64,000 nt of DNA from Ramazzottius varieornatus (Eukaryota; Tardigrada; Eutardigrada; Parachela; Ramazzottiidae), in NCBI GenBank assembly GCA_001949185.1, contig BDGG01000003.1:3517158-3581157 (forward strand), written 5' to 3'. Positions within the stretch are counted from its first letter, which is position 1. Each line of letters starts with the position of its first letter. The notes beneath the pieces are model-generated. The model did no database searches. It was not told the origin of the DNA and worked only from the letters and a program-made list of their open reading frames with translations. Positions 49,832-62,714 of this stretch are shown here, piece by piece. A program made the translations under genes and the position numbers.

Positions 49832-52800
49832 ATGACGGAGCAGTTGATTCTCCTTAACTGGCTCACGTTTCGCCTTATTCTGCCCTTTGCACTTCTAGCA
49901 GGTAAGAACTACTGTTCAGGTCACCTCGTGTCACCGTAATGATGTATGTTGGATATCTTATCTCGATGAAAGGAAGGCAAGGAAACTGTTAATTAAGTTC
50001 TTTTTCGGGACTGACATATTCGTCATACGTAAACTGGCCTGTCGAAATCATGGTACTTTTTGTATATTTTGTGTTCCAGCTTGCGTATTCCGCTTCAATC
50101 TCTTCACCTTGATCTATGGATTATTTTTCCTTCTTGTGCCCCTGGCACGGTCGCCGAATGCCTACACAATCAGAAGTGAGTGAAAACTCATGTGGAAAGT
50201 AGCGAAGATACACTGCAGAATTTTTTGTTTTTTATTATCATAAGAGACTTTCTATGTACTGTAATATATTTCGTTTCTTTTCAGGACATACCGGGGGACT
50301 GATATGGGCTCTAACGACCGTCTCGGGAGTATTTATGCTGGCACAAGTCGTCTTTCAGATCTACCTTGCCGCGAACAAACCATACGGGCACCAGTTTCCC
50401 AACTGTAGGGCGAATTTGCTCTTTTCATCCTTTTGGACGTTTCTGAAATTTGGAAATGCCTGACAGACGACGTTGCTAACCTTTTCTTGAATTTAGGCTC
50501 GCTCAACGAAAATATCACCCGGCAAGTCGGACTGTACCGGTAAGAGTTGCGGAATTCCGCGCGTGACCATAAAGTCAACAAGGAATATTTGCATTTGTTG
50601 ACGAAGCAACGTACTGACCTGAAATAAACAACGCAGTCGAGCGTCGTGTACTTCTTTTCAAATGTGTGGACAAGTTCTTGTTGAAGCGAGAAATGACTGT
50701 TAATCAAAATTAACGAAGAATATGTTGATCGATACTAACATGAATAATCGTTCGTTAGGTTGGATGGCGCTAGTTTTTTCCACGTGGCTCGGTTGATTCT
50801 TCCCGACGTGATCATCTTCATCGTGTCCGTCGTCTTGGCTGTTTTAGCCTTCAAGATCCGGCAAGAGAATGCAGACGCTCCTTCGAACGCCGACGTGGAC
50901 CTTCGTCCACACCGCGACGCCCGTACCGGTCTCATACGACTACTGGCAGAAGCCACCATCCTCATCTTCGTGGCCGCCGCGGGAGTCATCGCACCATCGC
51001 TCATCTCTTCGGTCTACTTCCTCACGTTCCTCTTCTTGGGTACCTTCTGGGCCTGCTTGGGGAACGCGGAAATGGTCTTTGTCAAAGTCGTTCGATATGC
51101 TCTGCTGCTCTTCACCGCGGCACATATGGCGGTGCTTTTCCTCTTCCAAATGGACTTTTTCCAAGACCTCGTCGACAAAGACTCCTTCCCAGCCCGGTAA
51201 AGAGTTGAAATCCTTCTTGTCTTCAGCAAAAATTATTACTGAATTTGTGAGCAATACCAGAATGCCGGAAAAGAAAACACGCCATATTTCCCGAACCTGC
51301 ATACAGTTAATCAAACAGTGGCTAGCGTACGCTGTATGCAGGTCTTCAAAATCGGCGTATCTGCCTACTGGTCTTCACTGTTCAGGCATAAAAATGTTTT
51401 CTAGGTTTTTTTCTAGATCTTGATGTTTCGACTTTGCTTGGCGAGAGTGCTGACGGTTATTGTTGCAGTTTGGTCGGACTCTTGGCTGTCATACGAGTGG
51501 ACTGTGACGATCCGCGAGACCTGCACTATCAAGCAACTCCGTGGTTTAACTTTGTTAACCCAGGAATACTAATCATTCTGTATTACCTGTTGGCCTCACA
51601 TATTCGGCAGTGGAAAGGTTACACGGTAGGACTCGAAGAACTAGCAGATCTGTACAGCAGACGAAACAATGACGACGTTGAGTATAACCCGTCTTTTGAT
51701 GTGTATCAGCGCATCAAGAACCCCTTCACTACCTACCGGGTAAGCTCGCGGATACGCTCATCGAATGAACCACCGGAGTCAGTTCTTGTTACTAACCCCG
51801 TACAAATTCCTTTCAACGTGAGTGGCCACTTTCCATCCTATCACTCTCTTGGTGCATCTAACATAATTTGGCCATAATTTTCACTATGCCTTGATAGAAT
51901 TAGCTCTGCGCTTTTTATTAACACCCTCTTTCCTGCAGCTCTGTAACCGTGGCTCGTAGCGCTTTGGTTGAAAGACAGGCTGTACGTGACATTAGGGAAC
52001 TCTTTGCAAGCTCTTGCTCGATGTATTGTGGCATCCGTGCCCGAAGTGTCTTCCACGTCAAATTTTGTGGACCTGTTTCTTGTTGTCCATTCCTTGCTAA
52101 TGATTTGTTTCGCTTAACTCAACTTTATTGGTTTTTTTAAATTTCTTAAAACTGCAGAATTATTCTTCTGTGATCGCTTCTGGGTTTCTCTGTTCTTCCT
52201 GCTACTGGGATCAAACTAATTTCTGTACTTCTGTACTTCTGAGTTGCCAGCTTATTTTATAGTTGGCCATCTCTATGCTAACCTGACGACTAACATGGTT
52301 CGGTAAATTTTTGTCTTTACAGTTGCTTCATCCCAACCAGCGTCCAGTGACTTACAATGCAGTACAAGGAACCGTTACCATCGAGCCACCGTCTCCGCAC
52401 TCCGAGTCCTCACTGCATAACTACCGTGTGAGGATGGTTCTTCAGTACCTGACCCGCGTGGTGGCCAAGCAGAGTTACATCATTTCCCTAATTGCAATGA
52501 TGGCATGGAGTGTTATCTACCATTCTTGGTTGACGTTCGTTTACCTGTTGATGGCCATTTTCCTCTGGCTGATACCGTCTTCGCGCAGCTTCTGTCTGAA
52601 ATTGTCCCCGCTATACACGCTCTACGCGGAAATTCTCCTGACAGCACAATTCATTTTCTCGCTCAATGTCCAACAAGAATTCGACGCCATGAAAGTCAAC
52701 ACTTATGTTGACTTCAAGCAAATCGGATTCCAGCGATCACCGCACCCGGTCTTCCCACTGGCTGTTCAGGTAAATCATGTGCAGCGTGCACCTGCACACT

Positions 52801-55800
52801 TGCGCGCCATATTAACTGTATGGCATCTCTGATGCAGCTGCTTGAAATTATGTTTATGATCCGCCAAGATGCCAAATTTTGACAACTGGAGTATCTCTTT
52901 GCAGTCGCTGTTCACCTTCTTCTTCTGGACAACATTACGCTTATTCATGAAAGAGCGTCAAGTGGTTCACCCGGAAGGAGGTGATGTGGACTTGGAGAAC
53001 GTCAATGGATCAGTCCTGTCCGAACAAGCCGGCTTGGACTGGCACACCCACAAATGGCTTGACCGAGTGGTGCAGTCCGTCAAGATTATCATGATCAAGT
53101 TCTGGATCGTTCTGTGCGGAGCAATGTTGCTGGTCATCAGTATGCAAGGAACGGTGGTTATCTATCGCATTGTTTACATGGCGCTGTTGCTGTGTTTCGT
53201 GGTCATGCTACAGGTAAATTTGCTTAGTAAGATTGGTAGTAACATTCCAAACGTTGTTCACCTTATGCAAATATTTTGCACTGTTCAAATACTTCCATTG
53301 AAACGCAGAATTGTGTTTTCTATGTTTTGCTATTGATACAGAATTTATTTTCACTATTCCAGTTCATTTGGGACGTCGGCAAATGATACCCAACTGGCGC
53401 ACACTCTCAGCTTACGACAGTGACCACGTGCGCCACTTGAGACAACGATCTGTGCGAAATCGTTTGCCGACGTCTCCTTTTTTTCCCCGTCATGGTTTGT
53501 GGATCACCTTTTCAAACAATCGAACAGTAACAATTTTTGTTTTCAGGTGAACTATCGGTTATGGAGAAAGATGCTTTACATTTTCTGGGTGGCCGTGATT
53601 TTCTACTCGATGGTCGTTCTGCTGCTTATCTACACTTACCAGTTCGAACATTTCCCGGGATATTGGCAGAACTTCACACGACTGACGCCCGAAACGTAAT
53701 TCACCTCGTTTTATCATGTTGTCAATATTTATACAGTGGTGGTTGCGCACATGTTTTACAATGTTGACTTATTGACAAGGTCTCTGCTTGTTGACAGGCT
53801 CGGCGACTTTGGACTAGAAACTTACGCATCCAAAGGAGAGCTCATACTGGGCCTCATGACACCCACCGTCTTTCTCATCCTGTGCATCCTCCAGCTGCAC
53901 TACTTTCACAAACACTTCCTAATCATCACAAGCAAGAGAGACCCTATGACCAGCACAGCGTACCAGTTCCCTTCGTTCGAACTGCAGAACCAGGAAGCCA
54001 ACTTGGCAAAACCTTCCGGGTTCGCCATTCGTTGCTTACAGTTCACGTACAAATGGACAAACATCATCCTAGAATTCTGCTGGAGACTTTTGGAAATCCA
54101 TATCCTCAAGGTGAATACTTGGAAGTGTGAAAATAAAACACGAGATACCAGAGAAATACTCGTCCAGAAAATCTCGAAGAGCTCGACAAGATCGTTTTCC
54201 CAAGTGGCGCATGTTTTCCGCCAGTAACACTGAGAGGGGAAACGATTTCGACAAGTTTGTCTGCCTCGCTCCTACGAATAGTGGTGAAATGAACAGAAAT
54301 TATTCCACAGGATTCGCGAAGCTTTCGACAATATTCCAGTAGTATCCAGTATTGAAAATTATCAGAGTAGTACTCGATAATGAACCTATTTTTCTCTATA
54401 GTTGTGTCTGCTGACCATTCTCCTGGCCGCGGTCGTGGATCCTTCGGCCATCAACCTAATCTTCATCCTCTTGGTCGCCATCTCCCTCATGGCCTACAAC
54501 GGGGTCTCCGTCGTAGCTCAGAGTTCCAGTACGATAGCTGCTGTGTTAGTCATCGTCAAGATGGCTTATCAGCTGAAGATGGTCAAGGAAGAACCCTTCA
54601 GCGCCAACTGCTCCTTCGTGAACTCGTCCAACTTTAATCGTTCGGACAACGACTGGGTGGGCTTCCGAAAAGTCAAGGACATCGCCTTCGAGATTCGTGT
54701 CTACATCTCGATCATTCTGATCGTTACCCTGCGCGCCATCATTGTCACAAGACACAGGTACGTGCATTCTGTGAGAAGATTTCAACCAGTTCACCTAGTA
54801 GAATCTAGAGGTCTTTCGAGATCCTGCATACACAGCTACTTCAGTGAACGTGGAGCTCAGTGTATGCAGGTATAGCTCAGCATAGCTCGTCAAACATGGT
54901 GTGCTTCCACTTTACCCGAACCTCCATACAGCGAGTCGCACATTTTACGTGGTAGAAATGTATGCAGGTATAGTTTGTATCCATCCATCCATCCATTCTT
55001 GATCCTTACGGGTATGCAGGTTCTTCGCCGAGGGTATCCCCGCCAACCAACAGCCCAAACCCGGCATCGTCTTCCCACGAATCGATGTCAAAGACGTTGA
55101 CGTAGGGCTGGTGCAGTGCATGCAGTACATGTGGAACTACGGCTTCTACAGATTTGGTCTCGAAATCTGTTTCGTGACAATGGTCATCAATATGTGCACC
55201 AGGCTCGACGTTTTTGCCGTTGTCTACGGCATTCTCCTGCTGATCATGTTCATGCTGAGCCGGCAAGCTTTAGCGAGGATATGGGGCATCTACGTGGTCG
55301 TTCTGGGGCTACTACTGCCCATACAGTACCTGCTGGTCCTTGGGATACCTCGAGGGCTCTGCATCAGTAAGTCAAGAATCGCACCTACTTCACGTTGAGA
55401 AAACGTGGTATCCACTTTGGTTTTTCACTTTACAGCTTACCCTTGGGATCAAAACGTGTCCACGGAAATCTTCACAGCAGAACTGGTTCAATGGCTGTAC
55501 TTACCGGATGCGTTCTTTCCACCCAAGGCAATCATCTTGATCGGTAGGACAAACCCCAAATTGGCATTTCCTGAAGACGCAAATCTTGAAATTGCTTTGC
55601 AGGTGATTTCTTCCAGCTGTTGTTTGCTTGCTGTCAGTGGAGAGTCTTCAACCTGGAGCTCATCTACGCCAACGAACAATATGAAGGTGGAAGTAACGAG
55701 AATATTATCCGCAGTAACAAATACCGGCGCATCTTCGAGAACCCTGTTCCCGACTTTATGACCTATACAAAGTACGTGCGTTTTATTACGCTCCTTGCGA

Positions 55801-58800
55801 TTTCAATGGAAGGCTCAAACAAATGACTAAACTAATTAGTGGAAAAAAATGGTACTGGAAGAGGAATCTGCTTTCTGAAGACCTCAATATTCCGACAACA
55901 AGGATTCTTGAATTTAGAAGTCAAGAACAGATCGGTTTTCGGACGATAACCATTCTCTTGTCGATAATTTTGGTCACTTGTTCAAGCTTTCGTTGAAATC
56001 GCAAGGCCCCTGTTTTATAATGTGGACAGAAACAGTTCAAATATCAACATGTTTGATAATCATTGTGTTCGTTGCCTGTATAGGTCGTACCTCGATGTTC
56101 TCAAGGTGTTCCTGTTCAACTTTATGTACTGGGTCACACTGGCGGTAGTCTTTGTGGCGGGGACAAGTCGAATCTCTCTGATTTGCTTCTTCTACTTGAT
56201 TGCTTGCTTCTACTTCCTATGGCACGGAAACGAGTTCTTCCGCCATCCCATCAAGCGTCTGATGCGCCAGTGAGTGTGGATTTGGCAAATAAACTCGATA
56301 AGATCATTTTTCCAAGTGGCGCACGGGTTCAGCCAGTAGTATCGGAAGCGTGCGCCACTTGTAAAAAGGATCTTGTCGAGGTTGTTCGCCGAGCTCCCAA
56401 AAATATTTCAGTGTCTTGTTTGCATAATGGCTCGGAATTTTCCAACTGATTGTTTCAGGTGGAATATCTTCCTGACCGGCAACGTAGTAATCATCCTGGT
56501 CAAGGTGATCCTGCAAGTCGTCGGCTGTGTCCACCTTCCCACGCTGAAGACGCATTACTGCTGGGTGATCCAGCTCTTCGGTATCGCCTGTCTTCGTTTC
56601 AAAGAGCTGCACACGATCTCTGACGGTCACCACCACGGGAAGGATGTGCCCCACACAGTGCCACAGGCGGTGGGGGACTCGTCTGTTCCCGGTAGCAGCA
56701 ACGATGTCTGTAATGCCAGCACGGACGACGCCGGTTTGGTTCTCGACGCCGTTGTGTTCGTCTTCCTGCTTCTGCAGAAACGAATTTTCTCCAGCTGGTA
56801 CTTCCAGTGGGTCGTGCTGGAACACAAGGTCCAGGCTGCCTTAGCTTCCCGTGGGGCCGAACATATTCGGCGGCAAGTGGCCGAGCAGACCAGGAAACAG
56901 AAGAAGGACGAACAAAGAATCATGGAAAAGATTCGACGGAAAGTCGAACGCATTCGAGCTCGTCAAAAGAAGTACAAAGGTAAACCGGTTAATCAAATAC
57001 CAGACAGAAAGCGGTGTGGTTTTTCGTACCAAGTCGCGCAGTGTGACATGCATATTTCGCCAGTTACATGAGTACACAAACCAGGAAGTGCGCGAGTTGA
57101 ACGGAATGTCTGACCGATATTTCTCGAGCTGATTTTTGCATCAGATCCGAGTTGATTTTCACATCGGATTTCCTTGTTTCAGGTGAGGACATGAACATTC
57201 CACCACCTGAAGCTGTTCCCCTAGAAGTCCTGGGTACTCCCAAAGATCCCCGCTTCGAAGAGCACTACATGGTTAGCCGTTCCGGCGACTACTACATGTT
57301 CGAAGGCTCAGACTCTGACGAAGAGGAGGACATTAACGTCTTGGCACCTTCTCGGCCACCGGAGACAGAAGATGCGGACCCGGCAGAGAAGGCCGACAAG
57401 ACTGTCCACGCACAGGGTCCTGATCCCCTGCAGATGCTCAACTATGCCGTCATGATGGACAACATCAAGGCCACAGTCCAAGATATCAGAGCTGTCAATG
57501 AAATGAATGAGTCGGAACGGGGTAGCGAGTTTTCTAGTCCACAAAATCGTCTTTCCATGCTAGATATCCACAGGCGAAGGAACACGATTAGCAGCGAGAG
57601 GGCGCGGTTCCCTTCTGTAGTATCCGTTGGTCCTACCGATGTCTCGACTCAGCCCTCGCATCTAACTCCAGTCCACAGCCTCAGCGCGCTTCAGGAACAG
57701 CTGGAACATCATGAACGTGGCGACGTGATGGGCCAAGCGGTCAGTACGTAACATATCAACCAGCTAATCTGGCTGAAAGAGCGTCCGGCAGACCCAAGAT
57801 GATCGTTTCTTCAAGTGGCGCACTCTAACGGCCAGATACACCGGAGATGTGTGCTAGTTGGAAAACGATCTTGTCGAGCTCCTTGCCAAGCTCTCTGACA
57901 TAATTTTGATACAAAAACTTTGAAGGTTCCAGTTTTATGAAAGATGTTATGGAATCAGTTGATATCTCAGTCTGGCTGTTGTTGAAACCACGTCCTGATT
58001 AGCGATTGTATCACAGGTCAGTATGCCAGTGTCTCCGCAGATTCCGCGCTCTGTCAGCGACACCGAAGCGCTGGTGTTGCGGGCTAAACTGAACGAAATA
58101 CCGGACGCACCGCCGGAGATGCAGTTCATCGAAACACCAGGCATCGAGTCGCCAACGACCTTCTGGGAAAAGGTCTATCACATTCTCATCTTCTCCAAGA
58201 TGTTCATCGCCAGAACTATTGACGTCCTCAACACCCATCTCAACCTCCGATCGAGAGACTTCCGCTTCGTGGCTGACAAGCTAGTGGGAGAGAAACGGCG
58301 GATGAAACGCTACTATGTCCAAAAGGTCCGCGAGTTTATGGAACGCGGAAGTGCGCTGGGTGTGCAAGCCGTACCTGAGGCTACAGACCCGGTACAAGCG
58401 GAAGAAGCCATCGAAGGACTGGAGAAAGTGGCGCTGAGCAAACCTAGCTTGAAATACCAGAAATCAGAACTGCAGTAGGTCGTCCTGCTGACTTCACTCC
58501 TCTAAACATCAATTTGCAGACTTTTCTTACAGGCTGGAACTTCCCGATAGGGACGAAGAAGAGTTTCAAGCTCAGCATAACGTGGTGATGAGAATGGTCA
58601 TCGCCTTGTACTACGTGTTGATGGCCAAGTCCGAGCTGCTGAGCTACTTCATGATCATCCTGCTGCAGATGACATCGGCTAGCGTTCTTTCACTTCCTCT
58701 AATCTTGTTCGTGGCTGCTGTACTTTTAGGTTGCCCATCGACAGTTTGATGGACGTTTCTGTATTGTGTTGTAGGATGTTGTTCTTGTGGGGTACTTTGT

Positions 58801-61800
58801 CTGTTCCTCGGCCAACTCGCGCTTTCTGGATCTCCATCATCTCCTACACCATGGCTATTGTCATCATCAAGTACATCTTCCAGTTCCCCTTCGTGCCAGA
58901 CTTTTGGGGTCCACAGACGGGCAACCAGCTGGATCCACTGTACGCCCCAAAGATCCTCGGTGTGGAGAAGCAGAACCACTATGCATCGTACGACTTGGCT
59001 CTGCTGCTGGTTGTCTTCTTCCATCGATCGGTCCTGAAGAGTCTGGGCTTGTGGAGAACCGCCAAAGAGGAGGAAGCTGAAGGTCGAGACACGCCGGTGG
59101 ACATTGTCGAAGGAGAGAAGAAGAACGAGATGGAGATCAGCGCCAGAAGTATCCACCAGGAAGCTTCCACTTCCTTCAACCACCCGGAAATCGTCTTCAC
59201 GCCGGATGTGGAGGATCGGGGACGCATCAAAGAAGACGACACTGTGGCCGAAGGTATCTAAACTTTAGAATGGTGAATGTCCTAGTCATACCGTTTTATG
59301 GATTGTTCGAAAGCCCATCTCACTTCCACAGGCATACACCGAGTCGGCGGTGAACCAATGGTGGTTTGTATGCAGGTGCACGAACACATTCTGCCACATT
59401 GTGGGTGGTTTTGATCAGCTTTGGATTTGACTATTTTGCACAGCATGCATACTGGCATAGCGTAGTGGTTGTACGACTCGGTGTATGCAGGCGCCAAGAT
59501 TAAGGCTTTTTTCTTTGGGGGAAATTTTTGACTTGATTTCGAAACTTCTGTAGGTAAGCCAGCTTGGTATACGCGAGTCAATGTTCGAGTTCGCCACTTC
59601 TTCGCGAACCTGCTGGAGTACTCGGAGCGTATCAACGTAAACGTGTACTCGTGGTTGTTCCTCTGTGACTTCTTGTGCTTCGTCATTGTCGTCTCCTTCT
59701 ACTGGGCATTCGGACCAGATGCCGGAAGTGGCGACAACATCAAAGACTACTTCGAAGAGAACCGCATCCCCACCGCCTTCCTGATCATCCTCATCGTGCA
59801 GTTCTGCCTCATGATCATTGATCGAGCGCTGTACCTGAGGAAGAATCTGAAGGGAAAGCTCATCTTCCAGATTATTCTTGTCCTGATAGTCCACGTTGTG
59901 TTTTTCTTCTACCTACCCAAAGAAACCGGAAGGTAAGTCCTGCACTTTTCGTTCCCTTCGAACTCCCGTCTGAACATCATGAATCTTGTTCGTTGCAGAT
60001 CGTTCAACAGAAGCACACCTGTTCAGCTGTGGTACTTCGTGAAGTGTGCCTACTTCCTCCTATCCGCTTTCCAAATTCGCTGCGGGTATCCCACAAGAAT
60101 TCTGGGCAACTTCTTGACAACAAGCTACTCTTACCTGAATCTCTACCTCTTCAAAATGTACAAAGATCTTCCAGTCACTGATCGAGCACAGATTTCTGTT
60201 ATGTGTTCATTATTGCAGATTCATCATCATTCCATTCTTAATGGAGCTGCGCAACATTATGGACTGGATCTGGACGGACACGTCCATGTCGATGGCTGAA
60301 TGGCTCAAGCTCGAGGACATCTATGCCAACATGTTCGTCCTGAAGTGCTGGAGGATGGCCGAGAAGCGATATCCCACGCCCCGCGGTACGCGCTACATGA
60401 CCTTCTGGAAGTACCTGATTGGTGGTGGAATCCTTCTGCTTTTCATCCTGATCATCTGGTTCCCTCTGATTCTCTTTTCGTTAACCAACGCCGTGGGTAC
60501 GACTAACGAACCACAAGGTTGCACGATAGAGATCAACTTGGGCGGGTATCAGCCTATCTACCGCGCTTCGTCGAAACAGCCGCTGAAGCGCTACACAGAC
60601 ACTCAGTACGAAGAGATGCTGCTGGACTTCGCCAAGCCTTTCTTGGATAAGACCAATCTTCAGAATCAGGCCGAGGTGAAGCAGGCGCAGTCCTTCATCC
60701 ACCAGTACGGCAAGGAAGACGTCTACTTGATTTCACTAGATGCTGACTCGAGTACAACGTGGGCCGTTAGCCCACCTGCTGAAGCCGATATCATTTCGTA
60801 CCTGAGCTCTAACGTCAACGGCTCCGCTCAGATCAGAGTTTTCTTCCGATGGACCTTCACATTGTATGTTGAATCATCCAAGACGAGTAAAATATAGACT
60901 AAAAGTTCTGAGACGGCAGTGAAATCTACTCGCGCTTCATGTACCTGTATATCTGAGAACCGCGTTCAGTGGGCCGACTTGTGTATGCAGGTTCATGAAG
61001 CGTGATTTCCTAGCGAGAAGACAATTGCTTCATAGACCTGCATACACGAGATTGCGATTTTCAGCAGGTGATGTGTATGCAGGTGTGGGAGAACGGGTTT
61101 ACCGCTTCGATGGTTTTTCCAACCGGTTATTTTTGCAGCAAGCCTAATTCAAAAAAGACGAAGACATCATCGATCGTGATGGGAGAGAGCTCAGTGAGGC
61201 TGGACAACGTGACGATAAAGGCTCTTTGCGACATGATGCTGCACAAGCCGGGAGATCCGCAGTACTTGCCTGCTGTCATTGCCCACCTTCACCCGTTCTA
61301 CGTCCGCGTCCCCTCCAGTGGCATCTCGAGCTACGTACGAGTATTACAGCAGAGAGAGGCAACCAGTCCCGAAGGTACGAAGAACACCGACTTCCGCGAT
61401 GTCGCCGCATTGCTACGCCGAGAAGGGGATGAATACGCCAACACCACGGTCACCGGTGGAGCCAAATGGTGGAATATCCGCGATGTGATTAAGAACGACA
61501 CCAGTAATCACACCGGCGCTGGTCATATCGAACTGACTGCTTTCGTCGACAAGATCTTCCCACAGGCTTGGTCTGTGATCACGGGATACGGGTAAGCTAA
61601 ATGGGAGCTCGGCAAACAAAATCAACAAGATGGATTGTCCAAGTGGGGCACATTGGCGGCTTATTGGCTAAAAGCGTGCGCCACTTGGGAACACGATCTG
61701 GCCGAGCTCCAAAATATCGGCTTGTTATCGGTTTTCTTGAATGTGGAATTTGAAGTCGACGATGTGCTTACTTGCAGTATCGTCGGTCTGTACATCTCCT

Positions 61801-62085
61801 TGGTGTTCGTCATCGGTCGTTTGGTACGTACATGGAGTAGTGGTCAGTCCTACCGCATTATTTATGAGGACCTGCCTACTGTGGATAAGCTTCTCCGCTT
61901 GTGCATGGACATCTTCCTGGTCCGTGAGAACCGCGAATACCGTTTGGAAGAGGATCTCTACTCCAGGTAAGGTCTTCGCTGCATCGGGTGTGATGAACTT
62001 ACGCATCTAACGAGTGCTTCCCCGCAGATTGATCTTCTTGTATCGATCACCGGAAACGATGTTCAAGTGGACGAAGAACAAGTGA
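49832..62085 (+). CDS. PIEZO: Piezo-type mechanosensitive cation channel, complete gene
   Basis: A trimeric mechanically gated non-selective cation channel. 26 coding exons, all in phase, give 2497 residues (human PIEZO1 has 2521). Exon starts: 49832, 50080, 50285, 50497, 50759, 51469, 52323, 52905, 53547, 53798, 54402, 55020, 55436, 55603, 56084, 56459, 57183, 58017, 58533, 58775, 59554, 59999, 60219, 61139, 61778, 62028. The protein has many four-helix blade units, a highly charged beam region (EQTRKQKKDEQRIMEKIRRK), an acidic loop (GSDSDEEEDINV), the anchor motif PF-x2-E-x6-W (IIPFLMELRNIMDWIW near residue 2055), the inner helix FILIIWFPLILF, a ~330-residue extracellular cap, and the terminal LYRSPETMFKWT. 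The donor GTTCGT at 58707 was chosen because it restores family spacing. Introns carry MITE-1 and family-2 palindromes. Confidence 0.97.
51295..51343. repeat. Family-2 palindrome, PIEZO intron 5
   Basis: ACCTGCATACAG ... CTGTATGCAGGT, perfect over 12 bp per arm with a 25-bp centre. Confidence 0.85.
53369..53477. repeat. MITE-1 palindrome, copy 16 (PIEZO intron 8)
   Basis: Termini TGGGACGTCGGCAAA and TTTGCCGACGTCTCC; cores CAACTGGCGCAC and GTGCGCCACTTG. The left arm lacks the GATCGTTTTCC segment. Confidence 0.9.
54165..54275. repeat. MITE-1, copy 17, lopsided (PIEZO intron 10)
   Basis: Left arm complete (GAGCTCGACAAGATCGTTTTCCCAAGTGGCGCATG by position), but the right arm has lost its GTGCGCCACTT block while keeping ACGATTTCGACAAGTTTGTC. 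Confidence 0.82.
54833..54870. repeat. Family-2 palindrome, PIEZO intron 11 (first copy)
   Basis: CCTGCATACACAG ... CTCAGTGTATGCAGG. Confidence 0.83.
54919..55020. repeat. Family-2 degenerate copies reaching the exon 12 splice site
   Basis: A degenerate copy (ACCTCCATACAG ... ATGTATGCAGGT) is followed by a (CATC)n tract and a further half-element whose TATGCAG provides the acceptor AG of PIEZO exon 12. Confidence 0.65.
56276..56400. repeat. MITE-1 palindrome, copy 18 (PIEZO intron 15, 6 nt from the donor)
   Basis: Left end begins 6 nt after the exon 15 donor; cores CCAAGTGGCGCACGG and CGTGCGCCACTTG; right end TTCGCCGAGCTCCCA. Confidence 0.9.
57783..57895. repeat. MITE-1 palindrome, copy 19 (PIEZO intron 17)
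   Basis: Cores TCAAGTGGCGCACT and a degenerate TGTGTGCTAGTTGG, then AACGATCTTGTCGAGCTC. Confidence 0.82.
59366..59491. repeat. Family-2 palindrome copies, PIEZO intron 20
   Basis: Two TGTATGCAGG right ends (about 59368 and 59482) with an intervening degenerate GCATGCATAC; apparently two partial or diverged copies. Confidence 0.6.
60941..61086. repeat. Family-2 palindrome copies, PIEZO intron 23
   Basis: A diverged copy (ACCTGTATAT ... TGTGTATGCAGGT, ending near 60991) and a clean copy (ACCTGCATACAC ... GTGTATGCAGGTG, about 61038-61084) lie in one intron. Confidence 0.78.
61602..61712. repeat. MITE-1 palindrome, copy 20 (PIEZO intron 24, 10 nt from the donor)
   Basis: Clean GAGCTC-type copy: TGGGAGCTCGGCAAACAAA at the left, GAGCTCCAAA at the right, cores CCAAGTGGGGCAC and CGTGCGCCACTTGGG. 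It starts 10 nt after the donor. Confidence 0.9.
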
Positions 62086-62714
62086 GACTTGCGGTTAGCA
62101 ACGAGCCGTCGCTTCTTTTGATTCTGAAGGATCTTTCTCCAATTTGTGGAAGACTTGAGCCATTTCTGTAATATATTCCACATTTGCGTACGTTTTATCA
62201 CGCAGACGGTCTCGTCTGACCCTAGTATTATTTCTTTGTCGCTCTGCATTACAGTCTTTTGTGATGTCGATTTTAGTTGTGATTTTTATTTTGGTATTGT
62301 TTGACGCCATTCATCGTTCGAAGATTCTTTCTTCAAGATATCTTGGTGTTTAACACAACAGTTTTTTAGCCTGTTGTTTTTGATCGTTACGTATTTAAGC
62401 TAGAGAAGTAATATAACCTTCCAATAACCAACAACCGAAAGAAGTATTTTTTACTTCGATTTGGGAAATAGCTGAATCAAAATCAACGACAAAGCCGCAG
62501 GAATCATCAGTGCACAGACTGCAATACCTAATTAACCGTAGGGCTATACAACACAACAAAATCTACCAAATCAGAATCAAATCTTGAAGAATGAGCTATC
62601 TCGCCACTTATAGCTGCTTTAATTAAAGGTCCCAAAGAAAAGAAGACTCAACTACCGTCCATTTTGACAATTTCACAGGTCACTTGATTCGTTCACCCGT
62701 ACAAACTCGCGCAC
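62086..62714. other. Convergent spacer between PIEZO and the RGG gene
   Basis: AT-rich 629 bp expected to contain both 3' UTRs. No coding sequence or repeat family recognised. Confidence 0.5.
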
